From NCBI GenBank assembly GCA_024275515.1, contig JAJRYZ010000291.1:1-37980 (forward strand): DNA of 37,980 bases, read 5' to 3'. Shown piece after piece: positions 16,341-25,848 of the stretch. Numbering within the stretch: the first letter of the stretch is position 1; every line of letters begins with the position of its first letter. The notes beneath the pieces were generated by a model, which was not told the DNA's origin, did no database searches, and saw nothing but the letters and a program-made list of their open reading frames with translations. This stretch comes from Spirochaetota bacterium (GTDB taxonomy: Bacteria > Spirochaetota > Spirochaetia > ARS1246). A program made the translations under genes and the position numbers.

Positions 16341-18926
16341 CTAAAAAAACTCGGCGGTGAAGGCAATGACAAGATCGAGGCCGGATGTCGTCTTCCCGGT
16401 CCGCTGGAAAATGTTGCCGCCCTGCCATTCGAGCGCACCGCCGTCGGAAAACTTGAATCGTTTGGTCAGGTAGAGCCCGATGGGAAGCCCCGGAACGGTG
16501 AGTCGGATTCCTCCGCCGAAACCGAAACGGAAATCGCCGACGCTCATCGAGGTGAAATCATCGAGGCCGGTCCACAGACCGGTGGCGTCGAAGAACGTGT
16601 CGAACCAGATGGTTTGCTCGATGATCGGCATCCGAAGCTCGATCCAATTGCTCCATAACGCTCTGCCGTCGTAGAGTTTGGGCCAGCCACGGGCTACGGT
16701 CATCCCGTCTATATAGAGCAGGTCCTGCGTCGTGGCGTCGTAGTCGCCGACAAACGGATCGAGCACGAAAGAGATCGATGAGTTGGCGGCGAAAACTCCT
16801 TTGAAGTTCCAGTTGTCGAAAACGGGGACGTCGAAGAGTGTCAGAAAAGCCTGCGCTTTCGATGAGCTCTTGACGTAGCTTCGCGTCGAAGGCAAAAAAC
16901 CTCCGGCGAAAGTCACGCTCTGGCGAAGATAGACTCCCTTCGAAGGACTGTAGACGATATCACGCGTGTCCCAGGTCGTGTTGAAAAGCCAGGTCGTGAT
17001 CGGCAGAAGTTCGTGGTAGTTCTGTCGAATCGTTGCGTCGTAGGGGCGAACCACGGCCCGATCATAGTCGATGTACGAGAGCGTCGTCGAAAGGCGCGTA
17101 CCGAAACCGAGCCGTCCTGCGGGGAAAACGAAAGTGTAGCCGGTGTTCACGCCGAAGGAGACGTCGTAGGAATCGTAGTCCATGAGGTAACCTGGATCGA
17201 TCTTGCCGCCCTGCGAGACCGCGTACTCGTAGTCGGTAACCACCTCACCGGCGTCGATGGCCGCGCCGAGTTCGGCGACGGTCCCGGTAAACGCCGTCCC
17301 CGGCGTGACGCCCTCCTGGTTGTCCTGGGCCCACACGTATTGCCCGGTAAAAGGATCCGGAACGCGATTCGTCGCCGTGTCTTCGAATACCGGCGGAAGA
17401 ATATCCTGCAGCACGCGCTGCGATAGCGCGTGTTCGGCCGAAATATCGACGCCGCCCGACCAGCGACGCCCGAACAGCCAGTTCTCTTTGAACCCGAAGG
17501 TGAGACTCTGCGACGAAGCGGAGACCTCCGTCCCGACACTGAGCTCCTGCCCCTTCCCCCGAAAGTTCATGTCGCCCCATTTCAGAAAACCGATAATCGG
17601 AAATCCTTCCTCGGCGCCCGAAAAGGTAACCCCGAATTTGATGTCGGTCGTGCGCCCCTCTTCGAGGTCGAAGACGACGTCGACCAGCCCGTCGACGCTT
17701 CCGGGCACAACGTCGAGAAGCACCGTCGAAAAGTACTGCAGATTGCGCAGATTCTGGTTTCCCTGCACGACCTTTCTGTTGGAGTAGATGTCGCCGACCT
17801 CGAACGGCAGCTCCCGAAGGATGACTTCGTCGTCGGTCTTCTCGTTGCCGTTGAGGATGATGTTTTCGATGTGCGCCCTGCCGCGCTCGACGATGTGCAC
17901 GACGTAGGAGATCTCCCGATTCTGCTCGTCACGGATCTCTTCGTGCGTAATCGTGTTGAAAATGTATCCGTCGGTCTGGTAGATATCGGCGACACGGAAC
18001 AGATCGGCCTGAAGCTTTGTCTTCGACAGAACGGCGCCCTTCGCCTGACGGACCGCCTCCGACAGCCGTTCGTCCGAATAGAGGGTGTTGCCCTCGAAGC
18101 TGATTCCGCCGAAGGTGTACTGGACGCCTTCTTCGATATAGTAGGTGAGAATCAAGTTGATCTGCTCTTCGTCGAGCTCCCGAACAACGTCGACCACCTC
18201 CGCGTCGACATACCCGCGATCCCAGTAGTACTGCTCGATCGCCTGAATGTCCTCGGCGATTTTCGATTCCTGAAAGACCCCGGTCGAAAAAAGCGACTGC
18301 TCCTTCGTCGACAGTAGCCGTTTGAGCGTCGACGCGGACGCGAAAGAGTTCCCCGAAAAGCGAATCTCGGACACCTTTCGCTGACTTCCCTCTTCGATAT
18401 CGAAGATCACTTTGGCCGACGTATCGGATATCCGTTCGAACGTGCCGCGCACCTGCACGTCGGGAAATCCCCGTTTAAGATAGAGCGAGCGGATGGCTTC
18501 GGCGTCGGCGCGAACCGCCGCGTTGGTGACCATATCGCCTTCTTTCAGTAGTATTTCATCCAGAATGTCCTGCCGCCGGATGAACCGATTCCCGTTGAGC
18601 TCGATCGCCTCGACAAGCGGACGCTCCACCACACGGAACTCGAGAATGACCGCCGATCGCTCCTCGTTCGCCGGCACCGCCGTCAAGGTGAACGACTCGA
18701 AATAGTCGAGAGCGTATATCTTGCTCTGAAGATCGTAGGAAAGATTGTTTTGAAACTTCTTCCCGACGAACGGCGCGGTGATTCCCGCCAGATCGTTCTC
18801 CGATACGTTGTTAAGCCCGAGAAAACGGATTTCTGCGATCGGTTTGTTCTGGAACCACTCTTCCTGTCCCGACGCCGACGCGACGACGAATAGGACGAGT
18901 AGGAGCGCGGGAATTGCTGTACGCAT
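16341..18926 (-). CDS. bamA: Outer membrane protein assembly factor BamA (Omp85)
   Basis: Core of the machinery that inserts beta-barrel proteins into the outer membrane. The 861 residues open with a signal peptide (MRTAIPALLLVLFVVASASG), followed by a string of POTRA domains to about residue 430 (for example VEAIELNGNRFIRRQDIL and KVSEIRFSGNSF starts), then a 16-strand-type barrel ending in an aromatic residue (AFTAEFF). The conserved loop-6 motif, usually VRGF/Y, appears as MTVARGWPKLYDG, so the arginine and glycine are kept. A long insertion between early barrel strands (about 510-590) looks like an extracellular loop. GAGGAG precedes the ATG. tamB lies upstream and the Skp-like gene downstream. 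Confidence 0.95.
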   Translation of the reverse strand: MRTAIPALLLVLFVVASASGQEEWFQNKPIAEIRFLGLNNVSENDLAGITAPFVGKKFQNNLSYDLQSKIYALDYFESFTLTAVPANEERSAVILEFRVVERPLVEAIELNGNRFIRRQDILDEILLKEGDMVTNAAVRADAEAIRSLYLKRGFPDVQVRGTFERISDTSAKVIFDIEEGSQRKVSEIRFSGNSFASASTLKRLLSTKEQSLFSTGVFQESKIAEDIQAIEQYYWDRGYVDAEVVDVVRELDEEQINLILTYYIEEGVQYTFGGISFEGNTLYSDERLSEAVRQAKGAVLSKTKLQADLFRVADIYQTDGYIFNTITHEEIRDEQNREISYVVHIVERGRAHIENIILNGNEKTDDEVILRELPFEVGDIYSNRKVVQGNQNLRNLQYFSTVLLDVVPGSVDGLVDVVFDLEEGRTTDIKFGVTFSGAEEGFPIIGFLKWGDMNFRGKGQELSVGTEVSASSQSLTFGFKENWLFGRRWSGGVDISAEHALSQRVLQDILPPVFEDTATNRVPDPFTGQYVWAQDNQEGVTPGTAFTGTVAELGAAIDAGEVVTDYEYAVSQGGKIDPGYLMDYDSYDVSFGVNTGYTFVFPAGRLGFGTRLSTTLSYIDYDRAVVRPYDATIRQNYHELLPITTWLFNTTWDTRDIVYSPSKGVYLRQSVTFAGGFLPSTRSYVKSSSKAQAFLTLFDVPVFDNWNFKGVFAANSSISFVLDPFVGDYDATTQDLLYIDGMTVARGWPKLYDGRALWSNWIELRMPIIEQTIWFDTFFDATGLWTGLDDFTSMSVGDFRFGFGGGIRLTVPGLPIGLYLTKRFKFSDGGALEWQGGNIFQRTGKTTSGLDLVIAFTAEFF

Positions 18927-18953
18927 GCATTCTCCTCAGGTCGGAATCTCCGC

Positions 18954-18977
18954 AAAAAAAGACTCCGTCGACACGGA
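18954..18977 (-). terminator. Weak hairpin with T-tract in the tamB-bamA gap
   Basis: On the minus strand TCCGT and ACGGA enclose a 4-base loop, followed 3 bases later by seven T residues (18954-18960). The 5-bp stem is short, so partial termination or attenuation between tamB and bamA is the most one can propose. Confidence 0.35.
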
Positions 18978-18998
18978 CCCGCCGAGCGAATCCCACGG

Positions 18999-21900
18999 TC
19001 AAAAATCCCAGGAAAGACCGATGCTCGATCGAGTAATGCTCGAAAGCGGATTCGCCAGATCCGGCAGCATCGAAAACTCCAACAGAAACAGAGGCGTTTT
19101 CCATTCGAGGCGGATCTCCGAATCGACATAGAGGCCGTCTGCGGCGTCCGCACTGGAGAGCAACGCCTGATTGGACCTGAGACGGAACATAGCTTCGACG
19201 AACAGGTCGTTTCCGAAGTACTTTCCCAGAAAGAGCGTCGTGTTGTCAAGATATCTCCCCATCGACGGCCGCGTCGGTACGGGCGCACTCCCGGTGGGAA
19301 AGACGCTGTCGGCGAGGATGTTTTGAATAATCTGCGTACGCAGCGAAAAAAGGTCGAGCTGAAGGATATCACGAATCCGTTGTTCCACGTTGCGGACAAT
19401 TCCGAACTGTCCGATGATGTCGGTAGTCAACAGAAAAGCCGACGACAACGACGGATCGCCGGCCGAGTTTTCGACGATGCTCCGCCCGAGCCACGTGAGA
19501 ATGTCGACGCTCGCCATCGGCGGGTCGGACTCGAAGCGCGGATTGAACCGGCTCAGCGGCTGATTGTCGACGATGAGGTAGATCCGCAGGTTTTCGCCGT
19601 CCGCCGAAACGTCGCGCGCCTCGGCCCGAACGGTAATGAACGGATCGAACTGTTTCTCGCTTTCGTTGAACCGGATGTTTCCTTCCCGAATATAGAAGCT
19701 CCGTTTGAAATAGAAGATGTCTCCCCCGCGGACGCCTATGTCGCCTTCGATCGACAGCGCGCCGGTGAGCGAGTTCGACCTGAGTCGGAGCACTTGCCCC
19801 GTGTCGGCCGAACTTCGAAGCACCGGAAGCGTTTCGCTCGGCCAGTAGAAAGTGACCTGGCGGCCGGTGGTAAAGCGAAGATCGACGATCGTGCCCGGGC
19901 CCGCGTTGCCGGCGTCGCCGCCCCCGGCCTTGCCGATCTGGATGTCGGTGTTTCGAATCGTCAGGTCCCCGTCAAGCGAGGTCGCGACGGGGTCGCCCGT
20001 AACGGTGAGGACGCCGTTCGCGTAGCCGTCGATGTCGATCCCGCCGAAATTGTATCGGACGTGCAGACCCGTACGATTCTCCGGATCGGTGACCAGTTCT
20101 ATCTCGTAGGAACGTGGGAGCCAGTGATCCAGGGTAAAGTCGACGTACCCACGGGCGAGGCCGGCGCCGACGGGCATCAGAGCGTCGTCGATGATGAGCT
20201 TTTTCCCCTGGAAGGAGAGCCGGGCGTCGAACGGACCGATCGACTCGGGAACCACGGGCACCCTTCCGAGCACCCCTTTCGCGTGTAGCTCCCCGAAAAT
20301 GTCGGGGTCGTTGAGTCGACCGGTAATGCGCACCTCCGAATCGCCCCCGAGCGCGGTGCCCGAGGTCACGTTGAAAAAGGGGATCGTCACTACCGACTCG
20401 ACGCCTTCCATATCGATGCGGACGCCCGACAGCACCGCGTCGATCTCTCCCGAGGAGAGCCGTCCCCTCGCGCTCATGGTCACCGGCAGCGGAGCGCCGA
20501 GAAGCACGCTAAAGGCGCCGTCGAGGTCGATCACGCCCGTGACCCCGTCCTCGATTCCTCCGGAAAACGACACCTCGCTGCCGACGCGTTCAAGAGTGAA
20601 CGTCCAGTCGCTCCGTTCGGTCTCACCGAGGGTAACCGAGCGAGCGGCGAGAAGAGCGCGAAAATCCGAATCGAGGAGCGTCGTCAGATTCGTCTTGCCG
20701 ACCGGGACGGCGAATTGTCCGCTCGTGCTAAGTTCCATCGCGAGCGCCCGTTGCTGAAGAATCCCGCTAAAACGCGCACGCCCCGAAAAAGAGGAGTCGG
20801 CGAAATCGAGCTCGATCATCCCGTCCTGCAGTCGTGAACTGCGAAAGTTGAAATTGAGACCGTCGGCGCGAAAATGGCGGTCGTTGAGCATAATCGACCC
20901 CGCGATATCGACGACGCCGTCGTTCAGCCGTCCCCCCGTTACCGACACCGTCGCGCGCACATCCGGCGCGTTCGCCGCGCCGGCGAGCGACAACGTCCCG
21001 GAAGCCGCGCCGGTGAGAGGAAGCTCGGCGAACCGACCGATGGGCGCCTCGGCGAATCGAAGGTCGAGCCGGACCGCTTCCGCAGCATAGCTCCCGGCGA
21101 CGGCGTAGCTTTCTTCCGAAGACGTATTGTTGAGCTCGGCGGACCCTTCGACGGAAAACCCGTCGTCGAACGAGTACTGCACGTCCGCCGTTCCTGAGAT
21201 GCGTGAAAAACCGTCGGCGAATTCGATGCGGGAAAGGGCGGCGGCGCGATTCGATATGGTACCCCCGACCGACAACGACCCACCGGTCGGAAGCAGAGGA
21301 AAGGTGTCAATCGACGCCTCCTCGAGATCGACCTCCCACTCGCCGCCGGAAACAAACGACCCCGACGCCCTGACGGTCGCCCGAATCGTTTCGTCGGCGA
21401 TCGGAACGGGCAAGTCGACGAACGTGAGCCGGAACCGGCGGGCATCGCCGGTAGTCATAACGGCCGCGTCGAGCCCGTAGTCGCCGGCAAGAAAAAGACC
21501 GATCTCCCGATCGTATCGAGCCTCGAACTTGTAGCGTTCGGCGCGATACTCGAGGAACCCGCCCACGGTCGCGAGCCCCTCGCCTTCGAAGCTTATCGCA
21601 AACTCACCGTTGACGCGTTCGCCCTCTCCGCCCTCTCTCCACACCGCGCTCAGATCGGATATCCTCACTTCATCGTTATTGCCCGTGGCCATCAGGCTCA
21701 GACGGAATACGCCGTCTCTCGTCGACGCGTTCAGTTCCGCGACCGAAAACGAGACACGGTCGAGATCGGATTGAAGGAAAAAATCGGCGTCGAGCAGCAC
21801 CGAACCGGCGACGCCGGCGGCCTCTGCGGGTACGTCGAAGAACAAACCCACAAGGGAATCGGCAGGGACCCGGTCGAGACCGACGGATACGTCGACGCCG

Positions 21901-23357
21901 CGCGACGGGCCAAGCACGATCGTCCCGTCCGCGTTTACCGCCGAATCGTCCGAGAGTGCGAGCGATGCGGAAAAGTCGGCGCCGTCGTCGCGCGGCTCGA
22001 CGGTGACCGAAAAATCGGATATCCGCTGCGAACCGAAAATCAAAGCGTCGGCCTCGAACCGAATCACCCCGTCGCGATACGCGAAGGACCCGCTGCCGGT
22101 CAACGGGCGCCCGAGAGGATAAGTCAACCGATCGAACGACAGAACACCGGTCGGCCGTATGCTGCCGAATTCGACGCGGCCCGAGTAGGAAAGCGATCCC
22201 CGGTCGGAGGCGACGGTGAATCTCTCGACCGCGACGCCCGACTCGTCCCCGGCGAACCGCGCCGCCACGTCCACGGATACCGGCAGAAAGGCGTAGGAGA
22301 GAGTCGCGGCGAGGTCGGCTCGATAGGTCGCCGTTATTCCGCCGGGCGCGGCATCGGCGCCGCTTTCCGCCTCGGCAGTCCCCGTCGGCGGCAGGCCGAG
22401 TTCGACCGAGGCGGCGCCGGTGACCACCACATTGAGCCACGAAGCAAGGTCCTCTTGCCGTCCGCGCGGCTTGACCAGCGACAGAGGCGAAAAACCGTCC
22501 AGCGTCACTTCGACGGCGCCGGTGCGTGCGGCCGGATCGATGCTTACCTCCAGATCGATCGGAAGGCTGTCCTGGACCTTTCTGAGCGTCCAGACCTTCT
22601 CGCGCATCCTCACCTGAAACGTCTGGTCGGCGACGACGAAATCCTCGGTTTCGAGGTGTGAAAGGGCGAGCCGTCCGCTCACGAAATCGAACGTCGGGCT
22701 GAACTCCACCTCGACTTCGACCTCACCCGAAGGAAACATCGCTTCGGATGCGAAGGCCCCCGAAACGGCGGCCTTCAGTTGGAGACGATACGACTCATCT
22801 ACACGCCTCAGATCGAAGAAGACTCGCTCGGACTCGACAAGCGTTCCTCCCGAACGTACGCTGAATGAGAGATTCTTGCCACTCACCGCGACTGCGGACA
22901 GCCCGCCGCCGGCGCCGCCCCCGCCGCCGAGAAGTTCATCGAGAAGGATCCGCAAATCTTTGTCCCGATCGAGGTCCGCGCTAAAGCGGGTGTCCTCGAT
23001 ACTGATCCTCCGAATCGCCTCCTCTCTCTTGCCGCGAAAGAAATCGAACAGATTGAAATAGACCCGCACACGGTTGACCGACAGAAGCACATTCCCCCCG
23101 CCGTCGGTCGACAGCAATCGGACGTCGCGGATCTCGATATAGCGGAGGATCGAAGGGCTGAACCGTCCGAAGGTGATCTCACGTCCGGTCGCGCGCTCCA
23201 GATAGCCGATGATGTCGCCTTTCAGCTGCTCCATCCGTCGATCGAGCACGCGCTGAAGTGGAAGAATCGCAACGGCGGTCAACCCGATGAGCGCGAACAG
23301 GGCGATCGCCTGAATGAGATGGTGCGTTCTGCGAGGACTACGACTGATGGATTCCAC
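18999..23357 (-). CDS. tamB: TamB/AsmA-like envelope transport protein
   Basis: Very long (1452 residues) inner-membrane-anchored protein with one N-terminal transmembrane helix (about 14-33) and a predicted repetitive beta-groove crossing the periplasm. This is the architecture of TamB and related bridge proteins that support outer-membrane protein or lipid transfer. The C-terminal 350 residues fit the TamB domain (RSNSLTGALSIEGDIGVRGG, RFNESEKQFDPFITVRAEA, VDILTWLGRS) and the chain ends in an aromatic residue (SIGLSWDF). The start is a GTG at 23357 with a poor Shine-Dalgarno sequence. The direct partner TamA is not seen; BamA is the next gene, and spirochaete-type genomes often pair TamB with BamA. 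Divergently arranged with tmk. Confidence 0.88.
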   Translation of the reverse strand: MESISRSPRRTHHLIQAIALFALIGLTAVAILPLQRVLDRRMEQLKGDIIGYLERATGREITFGRFSPSILRYIEIRDVRLLSTDGGGNVLLSVNRVRVYFNLFDFFRGKREEAIRRISIEDTRFSADLDRDKDLRILLDELLGGGGGAGGGLSAVAVSGKNLSFSVRSGGTLVESERVFFDLRRVDESYRLQLKAAVSGAFASEAMFPSGEVEVEVEFSPTFDFVSGRLALSHLETEDFVVADQTFQVRMREKVWTLRKVQDSLPIDLEVSIDPAARTGAVEVTLDGFSPLSLVKPRGRQEDLASWLNVVVTGAASVELGLPPTGTAEAESGADAAPGGITATYRADLAATLSYAFLPVSVDVAARFAGDESGVAVERFTVASDRGSLSYSGRVEFGSIRPTGVLSFDRLTYPLGRPLTGSGSFAYRDGVIRFEADALIFGSQRISDFSVTVEPRDDGADFSASLALSDDSAVNADGTIVLGPSRGVDVSVGLDRVPADSLVGLFFDVPAEAAGVAGSVLLDADFFLQSDLDRVSFSVAELNASTRDGVFRLSLMATGNNDEVRISDLSAVWREGGEGERVNGEFAISFEGEGLATVGGFLEYRAERYKFEARYDREIGLFLAGDYGLDAAVMTTGDARRFRLTFVDLPVPIADETIRATVRASGSFVSGGEWEVDLEEASIDTFPLLPTGGSLSVGGTISNRAAALSRIEFADGFSRISGTADVQYSFDDGFSVEGSAELNNTSSEESYAVAGSYAAEAVRLDLRFAEAPIGRFAELPLTGAASGTLSLAGAANAPDVRATVSVTGGRLNDGVVDIAGSIMLNDRHFRADGLNFNFRSSRLQDGMIELDFADSSFSGRARFSGILQQRALAMELSTSGQFAVPVGKTNLTTLLDSDFRALLAARSVTLGETERSDWTFTLERVGSEVSFSGGIEDGVTGVIDLDGAFSVLLGAPLPVTMSARGRLSSGEIDAVLSGVRIDMEGVESVVTIPFFNVTSGTALGGDSEVRITGRLNDPDIFGELHAKGVLGRVPVVPESIGPFDARLSFQGKKLIIDDALMPVGAGLARGYVDFTLDHWLPRSYEIELVTDPENRTGLHVRYNFGGIDIDGYANGVLTVTGDPVATSLDGDLTIRNTDIQIGKAGGGDAGNAGPGTIVDLRFTTGRQVTFYWPSETLPVLRSSADTGQVLRLRSNSLTGALSIEGDIGVRGGDIFYFKRSFYIREGNIRFNESEKQFDPFITVRAEARDVSADGENLRIYLIVDNQPLSRFNPRFESDPPMASVDILTWLGRSIVENSAGDPSLSSAFLLTTDIIGQFGIVRNVEQRIRDILQLDLFSLRTQIIQNILADSVFPTGSAPVPTRPSMGRYLDNTTLFLGKYFGNDLFVEAMFRLRSNQALLSSADAADGLYVDSEIRLEWKTPLFLLEFSMLPDLANPLSSITRSSIGLSWDF

Positions 23358-23399
23358 TGGAGTGTGAACCGTAGGGTTTTTCGCCTTCCTAACCTACAC

Positions 23400-23411
23400 T
23401 ATAGTATACTA
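23400..23411. promoter_or_regulatory. Possible overlapping -10 boxes between tamB and tmk
   Basis: The sequence TATAGTATACTA offers -10-like hexamers on both strands in the 145-base divergent gap between tamB and tmk, the most AT-rich spot there. No convincing -35 box is present at 16-18 bases on either strand, so this is a weak call. Confidence 0.28.
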
Positions 23412-23502
23412 AAATCCGACATCGGTTTCCGCATCCCGGTCGAATACCTCCGGTGAACCTCATGTTCCCATCGACCGCTTCCTGCTACAATGCGTCCCAT
23501 CG

Positions 23503-24129
23503 ATGAAGCGGCTTGAACACTTCCACGCACTCGAAGGACTCGACGGCGCCGGCACGACGACCCAAGTCGAACTGATCGCCCGCCGTTTCGTCGCGACCGG
23601 CGTCGCCGGCCGTACGACCGCCGAGCCCACCGACGGAAGAATCGGGAGACTCATACGCGAAGTACTTTCAGGTGCGACGAGGGTTACTCCACGCACGCTT
23701 GCGCACCTGTTCGCCGCCGATCGGTGCGAGCATCTGACGGCGCCGACGCACGGAATCGAAGCTCTCGTTTCGCGCGGAATCACCGTCGTCACCGATCGAT
23801 ACCTTTTCAGTTCGCTCGCCTACCAGAGCATCGAGTGCGGGTTCAACTACGTGCTCATGTTGAACGAATTCTTCGCGTTACCGTCGGATCTCTTCTATCT
23901 TGAAGTATCGACCGATACCGCCCTCGAACGAAGCACCGCTCGGGAGAAGTGCGAGATTTTCGAGCACAGGGAGTTTCAGGAATCCGTCCGTCTCGCCTAC
24001 CTCAAGGCTCTCGAATGGGCCGAAAGCAACGGCGTAATCGTTCACCGGATCGACGGGACCGAGCCGCCCGAAACCATTCACGAAAAAATCTGGAACGTTA
24101 TCTCACCTCCTCAGATATCCGATAGATAG
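23503..24129 (+). CDS. tmk: Thymidylate kinase with an atypical P-loop
   Basis: Phosphorylates dTMP to dTDP. The 208 residues show ALEGLDGAGTTTQ at the N-terminus, DRYLFSSLAYQ near residue 95 (the DRY/H base-binding motif), a lid segment with ERSTAREKCEIFE around 145-158, and the usual closing helix. The Walker A lysine is replaced by threonine: codons 17-20 read Gly-Thr-Thr-Thr. The start is the ATG at 23503; a TACAAT box lies 11 bases upstream without a good -35, hinting at a very short leader. The next gene starts 3 bases after the stop. dut at 3378 acts one step earlier in the same pathway. Confidence 0.9.
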   Translation: MKRLEHFHALEGLDGAGTTTQVELIARRFVATGVAGRTTAEPTDGRIGRLIREVLSGATRVTPRTLAHLFAADRCEHLTAPTHGIEALVSRGITVVTDRYLFSSLAYQSIECGFNYVLMLNEFFALPSDLFYLEVSTDTALERSTAREKCEIFEHREFQESVRLAYLKALEWAESNGVIVHRIDGTEPPETIHEKIWNVISPPQISDR

Positions 24130-24132
24130 AGT

Positions 24133-24732
24133 GTGAAACGAGCACTCGCCTCCGCGCTGCTGCTGCTTGCCGCGCTTCCGGCGCATACCTACAAAATCCT
24201 TTACGCCGAACAGTACTACAAGCTGTACCACGGTAACTTCTACATGTACCCGCAGGACTATCTGGAGAACATCTGGTATCTGGAGCGTTCGCTCGCCTCC
24301 GATTTCGCGAACCCACTCAACGCGCTTTCTCGGCTGATCGAGGATCCGATCGACCACGAGAGGTATCGCTACCTTTTTTTGATGCACGTCAATCTCGAGC
24401 TTATCCGTCAGTACCGGCTGCTCGGCTCGCGGTACGATAAGCAAAACGCCTACTATTTCAATGCGCCATGGCGCTCTTCGACGCTTGCTTCGCTCCGCTA
24501 CGCGGAATCGTACTACCGGGCTGCTCTCTACTATTGGGAGGAGGCCCTCGCCTGGTCACATAAGGCGTGGCGGCTTCGACGAATCGACCTCTCCGATATC
24601 GCTTCGTGGCAGAACGAAAACTTCAGAATCGAAACCGGCGACCTCGACTACCGCGCCATTCTCGAAAGCGATTTGCAAAAACTGAGCTTGATACGCGCGC
24701 AATTCGAAGCGATGAACGCCGGAACCTACTGA
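24133..24732 (+). CDS. Secreted protein of unknown function, paired with tmk
   Basis: I do not recognise a domain. The 199-residue product starts at a GTG 3 bases after the tmk stop and has a signal peptide-like start (MKRALASALLLLAALPAHTY). The mature part is predominantly helical and rich in tyrosine and tryptophan (YAEQYYKLYHGNFYMYPQDY, YYRAALYYWEEALAWSHKAW), with repeat-like spacing that recalls tetratricopeptide-type helices but without a clear consensus. T. pallidum has a hypothetical gene after tmk too, as I recall, so a spirochaete-conserved periplasmic protein is plausible. No lipobox cysteine is seen. Confidence 0.75.
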   Translation: MKRALASALLLLAALPAHTYKILYAEQYYKLYHGNFYMYPQDYLENIWYLERSLASDFANPLNALSRLIEDPIDHERYRYLFLMHVNLELIRQYRLLGSRYDKQNAYYFNAPWRSSTLASLRYAESYYRAALYYWEEALAWSHKAWRLRRIDLSDIASWQNENFRIETGDLDYRAILESDLQKLSLIRAQFEAMNAGTY

Positions 24733-24783
24733 CCCGGGCGACCCGGGCGACTCGGAGTCGTGCGCTCCACGCGTTAGCCAGTG

Positions 24784-25848
24784 CTACACGATCAGCATCG
24801 CATCACCGTAAGAAAAAAAGCGATACTCCCACTCGACCGCACACCGATAAGCGGCGCGGACAAGATCGACTCCCGCGAACGCCGAGACCATGACGACGAG
24901 CGAGGATCGCGGTGTGTGTAAATTTGTGAACATACTCGAAACTATTCTAAACTCATATCCCGGGCGTATGAACAGTTCCGTGCTTCCACGCCCCTCGCGG
25001 ATGCCCCTCCCCTCCGAGGCGACGGCCGCTTCGAGTGCGCGCACCACCGTCGTCCCGACGGCGACAACGGGGCGACGGTCGTCGATCGCACGATTGACAA
25101 GGCGCGCGACCTCCCACGAGATGTTGTACCGTTCCACGTGCATCCGGTGTTCGCCGATCGACTCGGACCTGATGGGGAGAAACGTCCCGATGCCGACGTG
25201 GAGTGTGAGATAGGCGACCTCGAACCCGTGTGCGCGAAGGCCCGCGATCAGTTTCTCGGTAAAGTGGAGCCCGGCGGTCGGTGCGGCCACCGAGCCGATC
25301 GGTCGGGCGTATACCGTCTGATAGCGCTCGGCGTCGGCGTCGGCGCCGGCGTCGGGGCGACGAATATAGGGAGGCAGAGGGACACGACCGTGACGCTCCA
25401 GGTATGCGTCGTCGATGCCGTGCGAGAACTCGGCGATTTTATACGGCGGCGCCTCGCCGACGATTTCCGCCTCCATGTTCCCCGGAAAGGTGTAGCGCCG
25501 ACCGCGTCTTTGCCGTTTCGTCCTCGAGGTGAGTACCAGCCAGCGGCGACATGCCGCGTTTTTTTCTTCACGGTTCGCCGGCTCAACGAGCAGAAACTCC
25601 ACTCTTCCGCCGGTTTCACTCAAGCCTACCAGACGCGCCTTGCGTACACGCGAGTCGTTGAAGACCACGAGCGCTCCGGCGGGGAGAATCGAAGCGATAT
25701 CGGACATCCGATGATCGGACACCGCCCCCGTCGCGCGGTCGACCCGCATGAGCCGACACGTCCCGCGCACCGCCGGCGGCGCCTGCGCGATGAGTCGTTC
25801 GGGAACGTCGAACTCGAATTCGCTAGAAGAGTAATTCCTGCTCGCCAT
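24784..25848 (-). CDS. queA: S-adenosylmethionine:tRNA ribosyltransferase-isomerase
   Basis: Transfers and isomerises the ribose of S-adenosylmethionine onto preQ1-modified tRNA, making epoxyqueuosine. The 354 residues follow the QueA pattern: FDVPERLIAQAP near the start, LVVFNDSRVRKARL, the segment VAAPTAGLHFTEKLI, LTLHVGIGTFLPI, and VGTTVVRALEA with the later FTNLHTPRSSLVVMVSAF. The ATG at 25848 lies 26 bases inside the end of ruvB. It is the last gene of the yebC-ruvCAB-queA series and converges on the tmk pair, whose last stop is 51 bases away. tgt, the preceding queuosine enzyme, is at the left edge. Confidence 0.97.
   Translation of the reverse strand: MASRNYSSSEFEFDVPERLIAQAPPAVRGTCRLMRVDRATGAVSDHRMSDIASILPAGALVVFNDSRVRKARLVGLSETGGRVEFLLVEPANREEKNAACRRWLVLTSRTKRQRRGRRYTFPGNMEAEIVGEAPPYKIAEFSHGIDDAYLERHGRVPLPPYIRRPDAGADADAERYQTVYARPIGSVAAPTAGLHFTEKLIAGLRAHGFEVAYLTLHVGIGTFLPIRSESIGEHRMHVERYNISWEVARLVNRAIDDRRPVVAVGTTVVRALEAAVASEGRGIREGRGSTELFIRPGYEFRIVSSMFTNLHTPRSSLVVMVSAFAGVDLVRAAYRCAVEWEYRFFSYGDAMLIV

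Noticed and set aside
24733-24783. Tandem CCCGGGCGA and small hairpin as a bidirectional terminator between the tmk pair and queA
   Set aside because: GC-rich pairing is possible but no T-tract exists on either strand.
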